A stretch of 64,000 bases of DNA from Topomyia yanbarensis (GCF_030247195.1 NC_080671.1:433628539-433692538); one strand, 5' to 3'. Shown: positions 1 through 11,689, numbered from the stretch's first letter. Translations and numbers: made by a program. The notes: generated by a model not told the origin, from the letters alone.

Positions 1-510
1 TTCCGGACGAAACCGTTTCATGATCGCGTGAACACGGGCATTTGGAGGTTCACTCTCGAGACCGGGATTGTTAATTTATAAGTGCTAAACCATTCACTTA
101 GTCACCGGGGTGTTGTACTTTTTACGAGATCGTGGGTGTGGTCGTGCGTGGATGATCGCGAAGGACTCGAGCGTTTGTATGTGGACGTTTTTGTCGCGTG
201 TGGTAGTATGTATGTAACTTCGCGTGGACACATTATTTTTAAAAGCATGTGGCCATTCGCATGTTCGCGTATTCTTCAATGATCGTGCGGGGACGTCTTG
301 TCTAGTTTTTATTTCTATTGGTCCAACTAAAGGCATGAATTTGGGCTAGGATCAAGGGCGTAGGCTTCCGGACGTGACCGATTCATGATTGCGCGAGCTT
401 AGGTTCCAACGTTCCCTAATCGATCGGGGTGTTTGAATATTGGCGAGATCACGGGCGTTCGTATTTGTGACCATGTTTGTGTTATCGCGTAGGCCACGTT
501 TGTGCGTTTG
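1..510 (-). repeat. Satellite-like tandem repeat, about 365-bp unit (block 1)
   Basis: The phrase TTCCGGACG-(ACC)-TTCATGAT-GCG recurs at 1 and 366, giving a period of about 365 bp. The reverse complement of this block matches the array at 26.0-27.2 kb, including the phrases around CGTGTTCGCGCGATCGTGAA, GGTCTCAAGCGTGAACC and ACACCCCGGT. It is the same family in the opposite orientation. The block runs off the left edge of the window, so array length is unknown. Copies are clearly diverged. No coding potential is apparent; the two small ORFs here are chance. Confidence 0.75.
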
Positions 511-1584
511 GAATGAGAGATTGTTAGTGTATATGAGAGAATAAGCAATTTGTGTTAGTGAGTGTTATCATGGATCTAATTGAAAATATAGCAACAAAAG
601 AAGGTTGCTTGCAGAGAGAATTGGGCCCTAAACCCAAATTGTGTATTATTTGACCATGGCAGTGGATAATAAAGGTCGCCAAGTTAAGTAATAAAATTGA
701 TCACAATGTAGCTTAACTAAAAAAAATAATCGTATCCCAAGTTTCTGTGATATAATCACTGTAATACTGCTTTGGTGGAAAAGCCCCCGAACCACATCAA
801 GGTACAGTATCATGCCGAAGGAATATCGACATTGAGTTTTGCTTTTTTAATTAAAGAACCATGTCCAGCTTCATGTTGAAAGATCCGAAGTTCTAAGCCT
901 CTACCTGGCAACTCTTCCAAGGAATGTGTTCCTCAAACTTGTTTGTGATTGATTTTACACTTCTATGATACATTCCAAAGCGCTTCGCCATTTTTCACTT
1001 AGTAGCATCCTTTTCACTAATTCTTGTATTGAATCCTTTGATTTTCACTTCATTTTCAATTCGCGGAATGTTGGAATGGAATAATTTATGCTGAATTCGT
1101 TTTTAGATCAAAGTTGCTCTATGTTCGCTGGGAACTGTCACTTTTGTATGGATATTGAAAACATTGGAGCGAACCTAGGGCGACTCGATTTCAAAATCAA
1201 AAAACAGCATTGAACTCTACAAAAAGGCAAACAAACGATAAAGCGCACAGCATACTGTGATCAGAGATTTTGCTTACATAGAGATGCGCGAGGACTGAAA
1301 CCAAAAGTTGCATTCGAACGAAGACTACATATTAAGAAGACTGATATCTCTTTTCTTCTCCCTTACAAACGAGAAGCGACAGAGGTCACATCGCCTCTTT
1401 CGGAGGAAGGTAGGAAGCTTAATGTAAAAGTGTATATGTATGTGTGCATCACTATGGGAAGTACCACCTTTACCCGCAAGTGGCGTTGCTGTTACTGTCT
1501 CCAAATTCTGGACAGAGTTGCCAGTCTACTTGATATGCAGTCTTCGATTCGAACCTAACTACACTGAATTCCTTTGGCTAAAGA
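511..1584. other. Unassigned AT-rich stretch
   Basis: I see no recognisable gene, transposon terminus or RNA here. The only ORF over 100 codons nearby (1440-1772) has no recognisable motif and overlaps a repeat arm. Confidence 0.5.
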
Positions 1585-3008
1585 CTCGCCATCTCCATCG
1601 TTTGTTTACCTTTTATCTGCCAATCTCATTACAATCCAGCATGAGACCTGTCAATGGCCTTCGTTCGAGATGGATTTGGAGCGATTTTCTTCGGATTGAA
1701 TGCTTCACGGAAAACCGATTCATCACAATTTCAACTAAAAAATTAGTTGAGTTTTTGGTTTCGTCTAGTTAATATTTGGGCGAACTAAATTTTTGTTGAA
1801 AACAATAATCCAACGTTGTTGGTTTGATGCTGTCAGTTTCAGTCTGGACACGAACGTTTCATCCTAGCACAAAACTTAAAAAGCTAAAGCACAAAACTTG
1901 AAAAGCTACATGAGCTAAAGCTTGAAACGCTTGTCTCAGCTTCTAACGCTTGTTTTAGTCCAGACACAATTGCATATGCCGTTATACTACCTTTTCAGCC
2001 AAGACACAAACGACTAGAATTCAACTAATCTCATTGTTGAATTAAACTGCTTCATCGTAAAATACAACATAGGATATTTCAAACGTTTTGTTTCACCGAC
2101 CGACGGATGAAAGGTATGGAATTAAATTGTTGAAAAATTCCGTATGTCAGTAATTCACACGTAAATATAATAAAGAGTTATGTTTCTCATAATGTTATCT
2201 TTTTATAAACTGCAATCTTAAATGAGACGAAATAGCCAAAGGTATTTAAGGATTGTTGGAAATTGATTGATTTGAATTTTAGAATAAAGGTATATTTTTT
2301 TTCTATTTAGTCACAAACACTATCCAGCACTACAAAAAAAAAACTTCATACTTATTCCACATCTAGTTTGGAATCTCAAACGATGAAAAATAATTATCAT
2401 ATTACATATTACATTGGTTAATAATTGAAATGTTACTATATAATCGACTAAATCCGAAATAGAATGATTTTGACAATTTTCGACAATACTTTCAATTTTC
2501 AGTGCACATGTATTGAAAAAAATGTCAATAAAAATCATCCCTTTATTGAAATGTTTTTAAAGAAAAACTAGGTAAAACCAAAATGAGGTCAGTTGAATTT
2601 CTGTTTTTTTTTGTGTATTGGTTCAGGTAGTTGCGTCCAGGATAAAACAAGCTTTCCAAGCTGAGACAACTACCTACGTGCTTAACCGTTATGCCCAGCG
2701 TGTTGCTGTCGCTACCTTGATGTATTTCAGTAAGGTGTGCATCTTAGCTACTTGCTGTCATTTCGTATGATGTGCGTCTTGAATCAAAATCAATAATAAT
2801 TTTCAATAACTATTATTTGAGAATCTCTCAAAATTAAGAGAAAATTTAGTTACGTTATTCATTTTTCTGTTGAAATCAACTAATTAGGAAAACAAAAATT
2901 TGTTTTGTTATTTTCTTCATCGAATGGCTTTCAGTGTTGTCACAGGTCTCGTGCTCGATTGGAATGTCACTAACAGATAAATGGTAAACAAACGATAGAG
3001 ATGGCGAG
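1585..3008. mobile_element. Foldback-like element bounded by ~68-bp inverted arms
   Basis: The reverse complement of 1585-1652 matches 2941-3008 over about 68 bp, at roughly 80% by eye. Shared landmarks are ACAGGTCTC, the GATTG-AATG block, CAGATAAA-GGTAAACAAACGAT and GAGATGGCGAG. A third copy of the arm lies at about 9.90-10.13 kb, interrupted by a MITE. The interior has AT-rich sequence with TCAACTAA-AAAATTAGTTGA type hairpins and no ORF. This could be one element with terminal inverted arms or two independent copies of a MITE; I favour the first because of the spacing and orientation. Confidence 0.5.
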
Positions 3009-5710
3009 CAGGGATACCAGGTTTGCAGATATGTGTGCAAATCTGCAGATTTTTAAATTACACTGCATTTTTTCCAGACTGCAAATATTTTGCAGATATT
3101 TGAATTCTTTGCAGATTTTTGTAGACTTCATGATATAGATGACGGATTCTGGGAAGAAATATGTATATATTGGTTTACATGAATAGGTTTCGAAGACGGA
3201 ATACAATTTTGGGATGAGTTGCTCGAAATTGCACGGTGCGACGACGCTACTCGAATCACACCCGCATCTTTACGAACGTATCGAGGAAGGACGATGAAAT
3301 AGTGTTGAAGAGCCTAAATAGAGTGCTCTAGCCGTATTAAGTAAATTCATCACTCTTCTTGTGTGATACACACACTTTTTATTCTGCAAATGTAATCAAT
3401 TTGTCGGATAGATAATTAAAATCGAGACTCGAAAAAATGCATTGAAAATTATCTTCCCAAATAAAGCCAAGGTCCTGAAGCTCTTGGACACAGGAACTGA
3501 TTATCCCAGCAAGGTATGCATAAGGTAAAAAGCTGAGATTCCTAACCAATATATGCATTGAACTCAATTAGATTCAATTTTACGACACACTAAATATGTA
3601 TGCGTCAATTCCTTGAAGAAGCATTCATGACAATGAATCGAAAGTTTGATTATAATACTGGTAAAATTATGGTACTGAGCGAAACTTGCCGACGGAAAAA
3701 TGGCCACGGAATGTCTTTGTCATTCTGAAATTGATCATTGGAAGATTGGTAGAGCTAACACCTACTACATCCCGATATTAAGTTGTTTGCATGGGGTGAT
3801 TGGACCATATGCAGAAAACTTTTTTTTATAATACCGCTGTTGGCCAGTGGAATTCAGAAAAAAATACTGGTACTTTCTTCTATTCAAGTTAAAGAACAGC
3901 TACGAGAACAATAAAAGTAAAAAAACCGGAAAATACAGTACCATTTCAAGCGGCAAACGAGCATACCCAATATCCATTCACTCCATAGTGGTGGAAATCA
4001 ACAAGCTTATTTCCGAGTGCTTCCCTGCCTCGAGCACCTCTTTGAAATCCATTATAACTATGTTTCCCGTCACTGGCACCGGAGGACCTCCCCATAAAGC
4101 GCATCGGGCATACATATATACCCTTTGTCGCAAGTGGAGCGCATTAAATATTCACACCTGTGTTTGATGGGGAAGCACTTTTCCTTCAGCAAACGGAAAC
4201 TATTTGCCTCAGACTGGCACTAGTAGGTACATCGATCCGGTCTCGAACCTGCTGACAGCCGAACGGTGGACTTTCGGTGGCGAAGGCTCGCTTCGTTCGA
4301 AACGTCCTGCAACTGGGGCATATTTGCTCAGATTTTAACATTTGCTATTTCCATAGGTTTATTATTCCCTTCTGTGCAGTTGAGCGATGTATTTCCATCG
4401 GAAGGTAGGTAAACTTTCCAACCGAGGCCTTGCAAGGTCGTTACAGCTGATTGCTATATGCATCAGCTGCTGATGTGAGTGCGCTCTGATGATGGCTGGC
4501 TGAAATATTTAGTTTTAATTTTCGGTTCAGTTGATTGCGAGGAAGTGGAAAAAAGTTAGATTGATTGTGTGAAATTTTAATGGCAGGATGGAGCATTGGA
4601 CAATTTGTTTTTAATAATTCAAGCCGAGCCTTCGCAATGTGAGGTATAAAAATAAGTCTGGCAGTAAAGAAAATATTTCCCATTATCCCTCTCATATTTT
4701 CTTTGCCTTGAAAGCAAACTCAAAAGTCAATTCGTTATACGTAGACGTGACTCGTTAGTCACTTACCTTTCAATATAGGTGCTCCATTTCAAATTTTGGG
4801 AAGAAAATTTGTGTAATGTTTTGAAGGTTTATATCTTTTGATATACCTGCATGGAATTTATGAATTCTTGCCATTTTGTCGAAAGTATGTTCAGCAATGT
4901 TGTATTGAATTTTGGAATATGTATGACATACTTTATTAACGAAAAATTGTTTTGAAAAATCTTTTAAAAACTACTTGAAAATTGTGAAAATTTTGAACTC
5001 GTCTCGGTTAGCGCCGTCAATATGGTGCACCATGAACTGAACAGTTCAATGATGAAAAGTTTTAAATTTAGGACCGCTACAGATCTTTTTTATTGTCATT
5101 CGTGTTGAGCAGTGTAGAGAGAACGCAGCATCTCATCAGAGGGCTGTACAATACAGACAAGGAAATATTTATGAGCTGTAGTCGGTTGGTGGATGAATCA
5201 GTTCGTGTCGTTACGTGCTACTGGCAGGGGAATTTTTTTCATTTCTGATGGCATACACAATGAAAAACTGTATTTTGAAACCTAAGCTCGTTCGTTATTG
5301 GTTCCCGCTAATTTCATGCACTGAGACGCAAATCTTGAACAGAAAGACTTGTGATTTTAGTCGGTTTCTAGTCAGATGTTAGATGTCCAGAGACTACATA
5401 TTAACAGGGAGAGAAGGTGATTAATAGGATTCGGCCGGCTCGGTGGACTGACAAACAGAACAAAAATCTCCTACCCGGAGAATATTTCCATTGGAAAATA
5501 TATTAGCCCTTATCAGCGCTATCTATAAATTATAATGATAGAATTATGTGGATGAAGAATTCCGCCCTTACCTACAGTGTGGGCAGGGTCCGAATTACAT
5601 GCGGCACACCAACTGATAACAGCTGGAGGCTATTAACCGATTATAGTGCGTTTCCTTTCAGGCATCCTTGTATACTCACTAGATTTTCCGCTTCTATGTA
5701 TCCGCAAGTA
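3009..5710. other. Unassigned stretch with a short GCAGAT-rich patch
   Basis: At 3024-3120 the motif GCAGAT(A/T)TTT recurs several times as a degenerate short tandem repeat. The rest has no recognisable gene. The 106-codon ORF at 3847-4167 shows no domain and is flanked by random-looking sequence. Nothing else could be supported. Confidence 0.45.
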
Positions 5711-5826
5711 ATTTTTTTTATTCAATTCGTTTATTTGATAGGGTACGTTTGCGTTAGCTTATATGTTCCATTTTCTTTTTGTTTTACATTTTGAGTTTCT
5801 TACAAATAGGGGGTTACACATGTAAA

Positions 5827-6427
5827 CATGACGGCGCCGGTGGTTGAACGGTAAGCGTGACCGCCACTCAAATTGGAGCCTGGGTTCAATTTCAGCCGAG
5901 GTCGTTAAGATTTTTCTGAGGTGAAAAAATCTGTAATCACGTCTTCCTTCGGAAGGAAAGTAAAGCAGTTGGTCCCCGGTCTATGAGTTTGGTGAATCGA
6001 TATCTAGTCCACATAGTGAAGTCACCTCTCTGGCGTCGGTAAAGAAGAAGTGATCCAACTTCTATACTGCCGCTATAAGCATAAATGTCCCATGTGCTAT
6101 AGGATTTCCTATAAACATGGGACAATTATGCGTAGAGCGGCAGTATACTCCTGTGATACTTGTGGAATGCGCAGTAGTACTTACGGCCTCTAGCAAAAGC
6201 AAGTGTCGGACTAACCGTTCCTTCCCTTTTCTTCCGCGATCTACGTTCGGTCCTGGTCGGCGCCGGTATTGATCAATACTTTAGGATTACCAGGAGTTGC
6301 ACATTGAAAGATGTATCGCTACTCCCAAGAATAATTATCTACTTATTCTCTGTGCAACTTCTGCTCTTCCAGATCGATGATGGAGTAGCAGCCAGGGGTG
6401 GTCGCACAAGCTCAAGCTCAAGCTCAC
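5827..6427 (+). mobile_element. tRNA-derived SINE (copy 1)
   Basis: The head carries RNA polymerase III internal promoter boxes: an A-box-like TGGTTGAACGG at 5841-5851 and a B-box-like GGTTCAATTT at 5883-5892, spaced as in tRNA genes. The body matches the second copy at 44.2-44.7 kb along its length. The 3' end is a short CAAGCT-type tandem tail. A 20-bp target duplication beginning TAGGGGGTTACACAT flanks it at 5807-5826 and 6428-6447 with one mismatch. It inserted into the 3' UTR of a LINE. It codes for no protein and depends on a LINE for movement. It may belong with mosquito SINEs such as Feilai, but I cannot confirm the family. Confidence 0.88.
6067..6143. mobile_element. 77-bp palindromic MITE inside the SINE
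   Basis: This insert begins CTGCCGCT and ends AGCGGCAG; the two halves pair along nearly their whole length around a short centre, including TGTCCCATG against CATGGGACA. It is flanked by TATA on both sides, consistent with a TA-type target duplication. SINE copy 2 lacks it at the corresponding site, which shows that it is an insertion and not part of the SINE. Confidence 0.75.
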
Positions 6428-6951
6428 TAGGGGGTTACACATTTAAATATTATTTTGTTTTTATATAATGAAACTAAAGAAATTTTACAGCTAACTTATA
6501 CATATACAAGCGGGGATAATATAATATTCGTAAGATTAGGGAGGGGGGGGGGGGTGTTTTTTGTATAGTAATGCACCTTAGGCTTTTTTGAAGGGAGATT
6601 ATTGGAGCAATTAATTATTAACTAAGCGGAACATTTTACAAGCAAGCTAATTAGAAAGAGAGAGCGGTTCAAATTTATTAAGATTAGGGGGGATTAATTA
6701 GGGCTATTTTTAAGTAGTGGTACTGTTGGGCATTGCTTAACGAGATTATATATTGATCAACTAAAACAAGAAGCCCCTAAGTTTTAAAAAAGATATTGAA
6801 GGAGGATGGGGCTAAAGTCCTACATCTGTGTATCAAAGACAGGGGAGAGGGGGTGGATAAGGCTGACAGGGAGGGTGGGGGAAAATATCAATTTTGAGTT
6901 TCCGGCTTCGGGAATCAACGGAAAGCATTACAGATTCGGACGGATGCATCA

Positions 6952-7509
6952 TTAGACTGCCCAGAAAAATGATGAATTTTTGAAAACTCAATCAGCCCAC
7001 CCCTGAGTCGATTTCTAGTTCCACCACGAGTACTTGCACCACATTTGAAGCAAATCGGACAAGTCTAGCTACCGGACCAACGTGCCTGAACCTTGTATGG
7101 AATTTTTCGACAATTTACATGGAGAAAATCCACTAGCCCACATTTTCGCCGCTAGGTGGCACTGTATGCATTGTATTATCACTGTAAGTGAAAATAAGAA
7201 AGATAATTTAATTGTCTACAACTTTATCGAAGACTGCTAGTCAATCTGGCTTTGTTAAAAGAAGTTATTAAACATTTAACGAAGTGATGTGTGAGTCAGT
7301 TTTGCATGGGGCCTAGCAGTGCATGGTTGTGTATCAGTTCTCGATTCGCACCAACTTAACATTTTTGTGAAATAATCGTTAGGTTTAGCTCAATAGTATG
7401 TTCAGAAGAATTATGGTAAATAATACGAGTCATGTTTTGATTTGAACATGTTAGCTCCACATGTTACCGCATAGAGAGCGCCAACACTAAAATATATTAT
7501 TACGAAGAC
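6952..7509. other. Spacer inside the decayed minus-strand LINE
   Basis: No ORF2 remains were recognised between the ORF1 and 3' UTR pieces of the minus-strand I-clade element. The stretch is AT-rich with no clear termini. It may be a separate insertion replacing the lost ORF2. Confidence 0.4.
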
Positions 7510-7987
7510 TCATTTGCTTGTAATTAGTGCAATAATGCATGTATGACGCGCGGCACAAACAACCGATCATGCAGACGATCCTTGTCGAAGAAGACGCAAA
7601 GCAGTCTCGCCAAAAGGCCACTCGACAGTAGTTTCAATGTCCGGTACGATTGTCACTTAAAATTTTCGCTCACTGGAGCAAGGGGTCATTGAAACAGCCA
7701 ATCCTGTCCTTCAATAGATCTACGCATGCCAAGTTCGAATCGATAACTACACCATCGATCTCAACTTTGTGAGCGGGCATGCAAACGCGTTAGTTCTGCA
7801 TGAAAGTCTCATCGCCATTAACGTCATTTGTTTGCTTTAGGTAAAATATCACAATCCTTAGCTTATCTAGGCGGATTTTCGAGATATCTGGCACAGCTGA
7901 ATATTTCTGCGTCTTGTGGAATATTAGAACACTTCGCGGACTATCCTTGATCCAAAACAAGATCGGATGCGGTCGAACCCAGTTCAT
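7510..7987 (-). pseudogene. I-clade LINE ORF1 (gag-like) remnant
   Basis: The minus-strand translation contains KYSAVPDISKIRLDKLRIV, closely matching RYSAVTEISKIRPDKLRVV in the intact ORF1 at 53.4 kb. It continues in broken frame with VEIDGVVIDSNL, LLKDRIGCFNDP and then DRLFVPRV, in the same order as ORF1. This covers the RRM-like nucleic-acid binding part up to just before the zinc knuckles. There are stops and frame changes, and the knuckles are not recognisable. In intact relatives the protein coats LINE RNA. It lies upstream, on the same strand, of the 3' UTR remnant at 5.7-6.95 kb. Confidence 0.8.
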
Positions 7988-8254
7988 TAAGTTTAATTTT
8001 AAATTGAAGCTCGAATCTTTGGCGACGAATCTTATTCGACATCCATTTTAGGATCATTTGGATCAATTGAGAAGTATACTTAATATACGGTAGAGTGACA
8101 ATATTGATGGTCTTCCTGAAATTTCAAAACAGACGCACCTCAAAAGTATTGGCAAATACCTCGAAAAAGGTCCCCAAGCAAAATTTGAGCGCAATCGAAA
8201 ACAATGCCGTGAAGCGTCGAGATCTGGTGTAATATTGAAAATGTCTTTGTGGTA

Positions 8255-9137
8255 GGTGAACATGGGTAGACTTGACCAAGCACAGAATTCTATTATTGGC
8301 TATGACATATTCTACAAGGTTCTTAAAAAAATTTCAAGAATATTTGTATGCTTGTTTCGATCCCTTAAGGTCATTTTAAAAGTTTGGAATGAAAATTCCT
8401 TTCCTTATAGAAAATATAACGTAATTAATAAATTTGAGTTAAATGATGTAATTTTTTATCAAACTTTGTATGGACATATCTACTTGACTAATAATTATCT
8501 TATTCCTTTTGAAGTAGTGAAACGATTTTACAGTAATCGAAACATTGGAATAGTTATTATTAAAATTTGCACGACATTGAACGTAAGAACCAATGTTGGG
8601 GAGACTTGACCAAGATTTTGTGGGGAGACCAAGTGGCAATAAACTGAATAAAATCCCACCTCAAACACCAGTCTATATCTTTTAGTAGTAGTAAAGTTAG
8701 CATTAATATGGCGAATTTCGTAACGTGTGAACAAGCAGTACAGATAATCCCGAAAAGGAAATGCATTTAAAAAATCGAAATTTACGAAGCGCAACCCTTT
8801 TATATTTTTTACTGCTACCTAAGGATCTCAACAATATGGAAAAAAAGATTTCAGTATGTTTTATGTCATTATTTTTTGTCCTGATTTTTAAAAAATCTCT
8901 TGGTCAAGTCTCCCCAGGCCTTGGTCAAGTCTCCCCGCAGTGGGGAGACTTGACCAAAAAAAACGTCCACAGGAAAACTTTTATAACTTTTGCAAAAATA
9001 AATCCAAAACTCTGCAAAAAATCATGAACGCGCACAATACCATATCATATCTCAATGAGTTTTGAAGGATTGAAAACTTTTTTAGAGAGTTATGCAGGGT
9101 TTAGCTGAAAACCTGGACAAGTCTCCCCATGTTCCCC
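8255..9137. mobile_element. Non-autonomous TIR element with GGGGAGACTTGACC motif
   Basis: The left end (GGTGAACATGGGTAGACTTG) and the reverse complement of the right end (GGGGAACATGGGGAGACTTG) are terminal inverted repeats of about 24 bp. The core GGGGAGACTTGACCAA recurs inside near 8597 and 8941 forward and near 8903 and 8921 reversed, the last three forming a compact inverted cluster at 8903-8956. TA precedes the left end; the right side has CA, so the duplication is imperfect. There is no transposase, so it must have been moved in trans. The superfamily is uncertain. Confidence 0.65.
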
Positions 9138-9805
9138 CACAAGGAATATTTTTTGAATTGAGATGGGAGTTGAGTTTGGAAATGCAGTTTTTATTTTTTT
9201 TTTGTATGCCAAATGTTCTAGAAATCAATGAAATATAGAAATCGGGTGTTAATTCGCAAAAAAAGTTTCATAAAGGCTATTAAGCCAAAATTCAGGGTGA
9301 CAGTAGATCTCGACGTTTCATTACATCCTAAGCCATTTAGCATAAGAATTCAATTTTTGAATATTCTAAGGATCCTTTTGTGTTTTTCATGGGTGAAAAT
9401 TTTTGCACTTTGGCCGTTTTGCACAACCCCTTAATCGCGTCCGATTGAGCTAAATTTTTTTGTTGTTGGGGTGCGTCCGGTTATTAAATTCGATGATCAT
9501 CTGATTTGCATACATGCCGTTGGCACTCTAATATACAGTCATCTGAATAGATGCTCCCTCCGTCGCCTTCAAACACCTAGCGTCAACTGATTTCGTAAAT
9601 ATACAGTAAAAGATTTGTGTCTGGAATTTACATGAAATGAACGACAGTTAAACATGAATTAAGTAGGGAGCAGGTGGGCCATTTCCATGTACACAAATTA
9701 TTATTTGAAGGTCGAGCTGAAAAACAAAGCCAAAATAAACACCAAAGGGGCGTAAAACTGAGACTCCGCCAAAGGCGCCAGAGGACCACGCTATGGCTAT
9801 GATTA
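9138..9805. other. Unassigned stretch
   Basis: AT-rich DNA without recognisable coding or terminal motifs. The small ORF at 9228-9434 has no supported function. Confidence 0.4.
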
Positions 9806-10170
9806 CTTATCTGTCAGTGTCTTTCCTATCGAGCATGGGATCTGTCAAAAGCACTCAATCCGAAGAAAATCACTTCGAATCCTTCTCGAACGAGAGTCAT
9901 TGATAGGTCTCGTGCTCGATTGGAATGACACTGACAGGTAAATGGTAAACTACCCGATCAGAATGAAATAATAAAAAGATTATAGCAGAACATAATTTTT
10001 GTAACATATTGTGCTATAAATTAGGTCTCGTTAGTAGTTAAAATAACAGAAATTTATAACAAGTAACAATACGAGATATACTTTTGAAATATTTCTGTTA
10101 TGTGTTTCTGATCGGGTAACGATGGAGATGACGAGTCTTTATCCAGAGGGATTCAGTGTCGTTAGCTGTA
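9806..10170 (+). repeat. Third copy of the inverted-arm family, interrupted by a MITE
   Basis: CTTATCTGTCAGTGTC near 9808 pairs with GACACTGACAGGTAAAT near 9926, forming inverted arms of the family also seen at 1585-1652 and 2941-3008. The phrase GGTAAACAAACGATGGAGATG found in the other copies is split here by a 164-bp MITE, and the continuation resumes at ACGATGGAGATGACGAG just after 10118. That gives a clear order of insertion. Confidence 0.65.
9953..10116 (+). mobile_element. MITE with CCCGATCAGAA termini (copy 1)
   Basis: The element starts CCCGATCAGAA and ends TTTCTGATCGGG, with TA on both sides (9951-9952, 10117-10118). It is 164 bp, AT-rich and non-coding. A second copy lies reversed at 61.2 kb with matching internal sequence. 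TA duplication and short inverted ends suggest mobilisation by a Tc1/mariner-type transposase, but no parent element was seen. Confidence 0.78.
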
Positions 10171-10203
10171 ATATTTATTTTCCACAATTTGTCGACTACA
10201 CTG

Positions 10204-11103
10204 CACAGTGGTCCAGATCGCTAATTTAGGAGGAATTTTTACTTTCTGACAAACCTGTATAATTTAGCCGTATCATGTCTTAGGATGAATTTGTGTACTT
10301 TAGAAGATGCTTCTTTTTATTGGAATAGTTATTAGGGTGGTTCTAATTTATCTAAAATACGAAAATAAACTTTTTACTGATGAAAGATAGAGCTCCACAG
10401 TCTTCCACAAAGTTGTAAAGTAACTTATTTTGAATAAATTTGTTGAACATATTAACATATTATCTCTTTTAGTTTTTGTTATACAAGAAATTTAAAAAAA
10501 AAGATTAGGGTGTTCCTGAAAAAAACGTTTTTTTAGTATAACTTTCGTATCTTTTACTTTTTGTTAACACAACCTTTGAACAGCTTATTGAAAACTTCAA
10601 GCCGAGTATTTTTCTCCAAGACACCGAAGGTCTAACTTTTTTCTTTAAAAAGTTATGGACACTTTTCGTTAAAAAATAGCCTATTTCAAGGCTCAATATC
10701 GCTGATGCGGGCACCTAAAATTGAATTCTGTTTCCACCACATGAAAGACCATACTTATTAGTATATTTGAGCAAAAATTGGCGAAGACGATATTTTTTTA
10801 AAATTTGCAATTTAGATTTAAAGTTTGTAGTTTTGCAGGTTCAACGCATTAAAGCATTTACACACATATCGTTGTATTATGAAAAAAGCCACTTTCAAAT
10901 ATCATTCTCTCATCGCAGCAAGCTTTGCATAAGTGAAACGACTGTCAAAAAAGGTTTCTGATTTTATTCGTTTTAAATAAAACTAGTAAATATGGATATT
11001 AGTCGAAGAGAGTTGGCGAATTTGCTTATTGCTGGTAAAAAGACAGATGAACTGCTTAAGTTCATTACAAGTAGTAATCCAGATGTAAAATTGAGACTTG
11101 TTA
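10204..11103 (+). repeat. Left arm of long inverted repeat (Transib 5' end)
   Basis: This ~900-bp arm matches the reverse complement of 16493-17384 with only scattered differences. It contains the terminal CACAGTG, a long non-coding region, and the first ~110 bp of the transposase reading frame from the ATG at 10992. The inverted repeat therefore includes coding sequence, which is unusual for a normal TIR and points to a recent duplication of the 5' end. The most visible difference is in the ACATATTAACATATTATC stretch near 10446. Confidence 0.9.
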
Positions 11104-11628
11104 GTGCTCGGAAGAAAATAAAAATCTTCATGTTGGAATTTAGAAGGTTGTGGATTCGGAGTAAGCGCACGCAAATTCGGTTTGAGCTGGAAAATTTTGT
11201 GTGGCTTGAAGGAAAGCTAAGATTCGAAGTCGAAGGTAAAGGTAAAGGCCGAAAGAGGAAACCATTTTCCGAAATATGTCGCAGAGCCAAAATAAAAAGA
11301 TTAGGAAAGTTGCGCGATAAGTATTCCACGGAAGAACTTGGTTTAGCGTCAGCCGTCAACGCTAATTCTACTGGTTTCCGTTTAGTTGGCAGACAAATCG
11401 AACGATTGTCGAAAAGTCCCGTCAGATCTACCGTAGAGAATTTAGGATCTATGGCTGTCCCGATTGCAGAAGCGTTTACTGCGGAGGAGGCACTTAGATT
11501 TATTTGTGAAAATGATTTTTCTAAGGCGCAGTACCAAAACATACGCAGCTCAGTTATGCAGAAGGGTTTGGACATTTATCCCGCGTATAATAAAATAGTA
11601 GAAGAAAAGAAACTATGCTATCCGATCG
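10992..11628 (+). CDS. Transib transposase, N-terminal exon
   Basis: The open frame from the ATG at 10992 codes for about 212 residues, starting MDISRRELANLL and ending GLDIYPAYN...LCYPI. It then meets a GT at 11629; a 49-bp intron ending TTTTTTTTCAG at 11677 restores frame into the next exon. The exon is basic and lysine/arginine rich in its middle (KGKGRKRKPF), fitting the DNA-binding N-terminal part of a RAG1-like recombinase. The ATG is the first in the frame and lies just inside the long inverted repeat. The continuation is cut 12 bp into exon 2 by an LTR retrotransposon. Assignment rests mainly on the downstream exons; this part alone is not diagnostic. Confidence 0.75.
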
Positions 11629-11689
11629 GTATGTACTATTCTCAAAGATTCGTCTCTGAATCAACAATTTTTTTCAGGAATTTCTGTTT

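Larger units (their letters stand above)
5711..6951 (-). mobile_element. I-clade LINE 3' UTR remnant, minus strand, split by a SINE
   Basis: Reading the minus strand, this matches the 3' UTR of the full-length LINE at 53.1-59.4 kb almost base for base over long stretches. It starts near the CAGATTCGGACGGATG block (reverse of about 6932-6948) and ends in the poly(A) that appears here as poly(T) at 5712-5719. The match is interrupted at 5827-6427 by a SINE. Only one copy of the ~198-bp UTR unit is present, where the full-length element has two. An ORF1 remnant of the same clade lies upstream on the same strand at about 7.5-8.0 kb, so both may come from one decayed element that lost ORF2. Confidence 0.85.

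Noticed and set aside
5827..5900. A functional tRNA gene
   Set aside because: Pol III boxes are present but the region does not fold as a complete tRNA, and it is the head of a SINE with target duplications.
10204..10242. A complete 23-RSS (heptamer, spacer, nonamer)
   Set aside because: The heptamer is perfect, but bases at the 23-bp spacing read AATTTTTAC, not an A-rich nonamer; a partial resemblance only.
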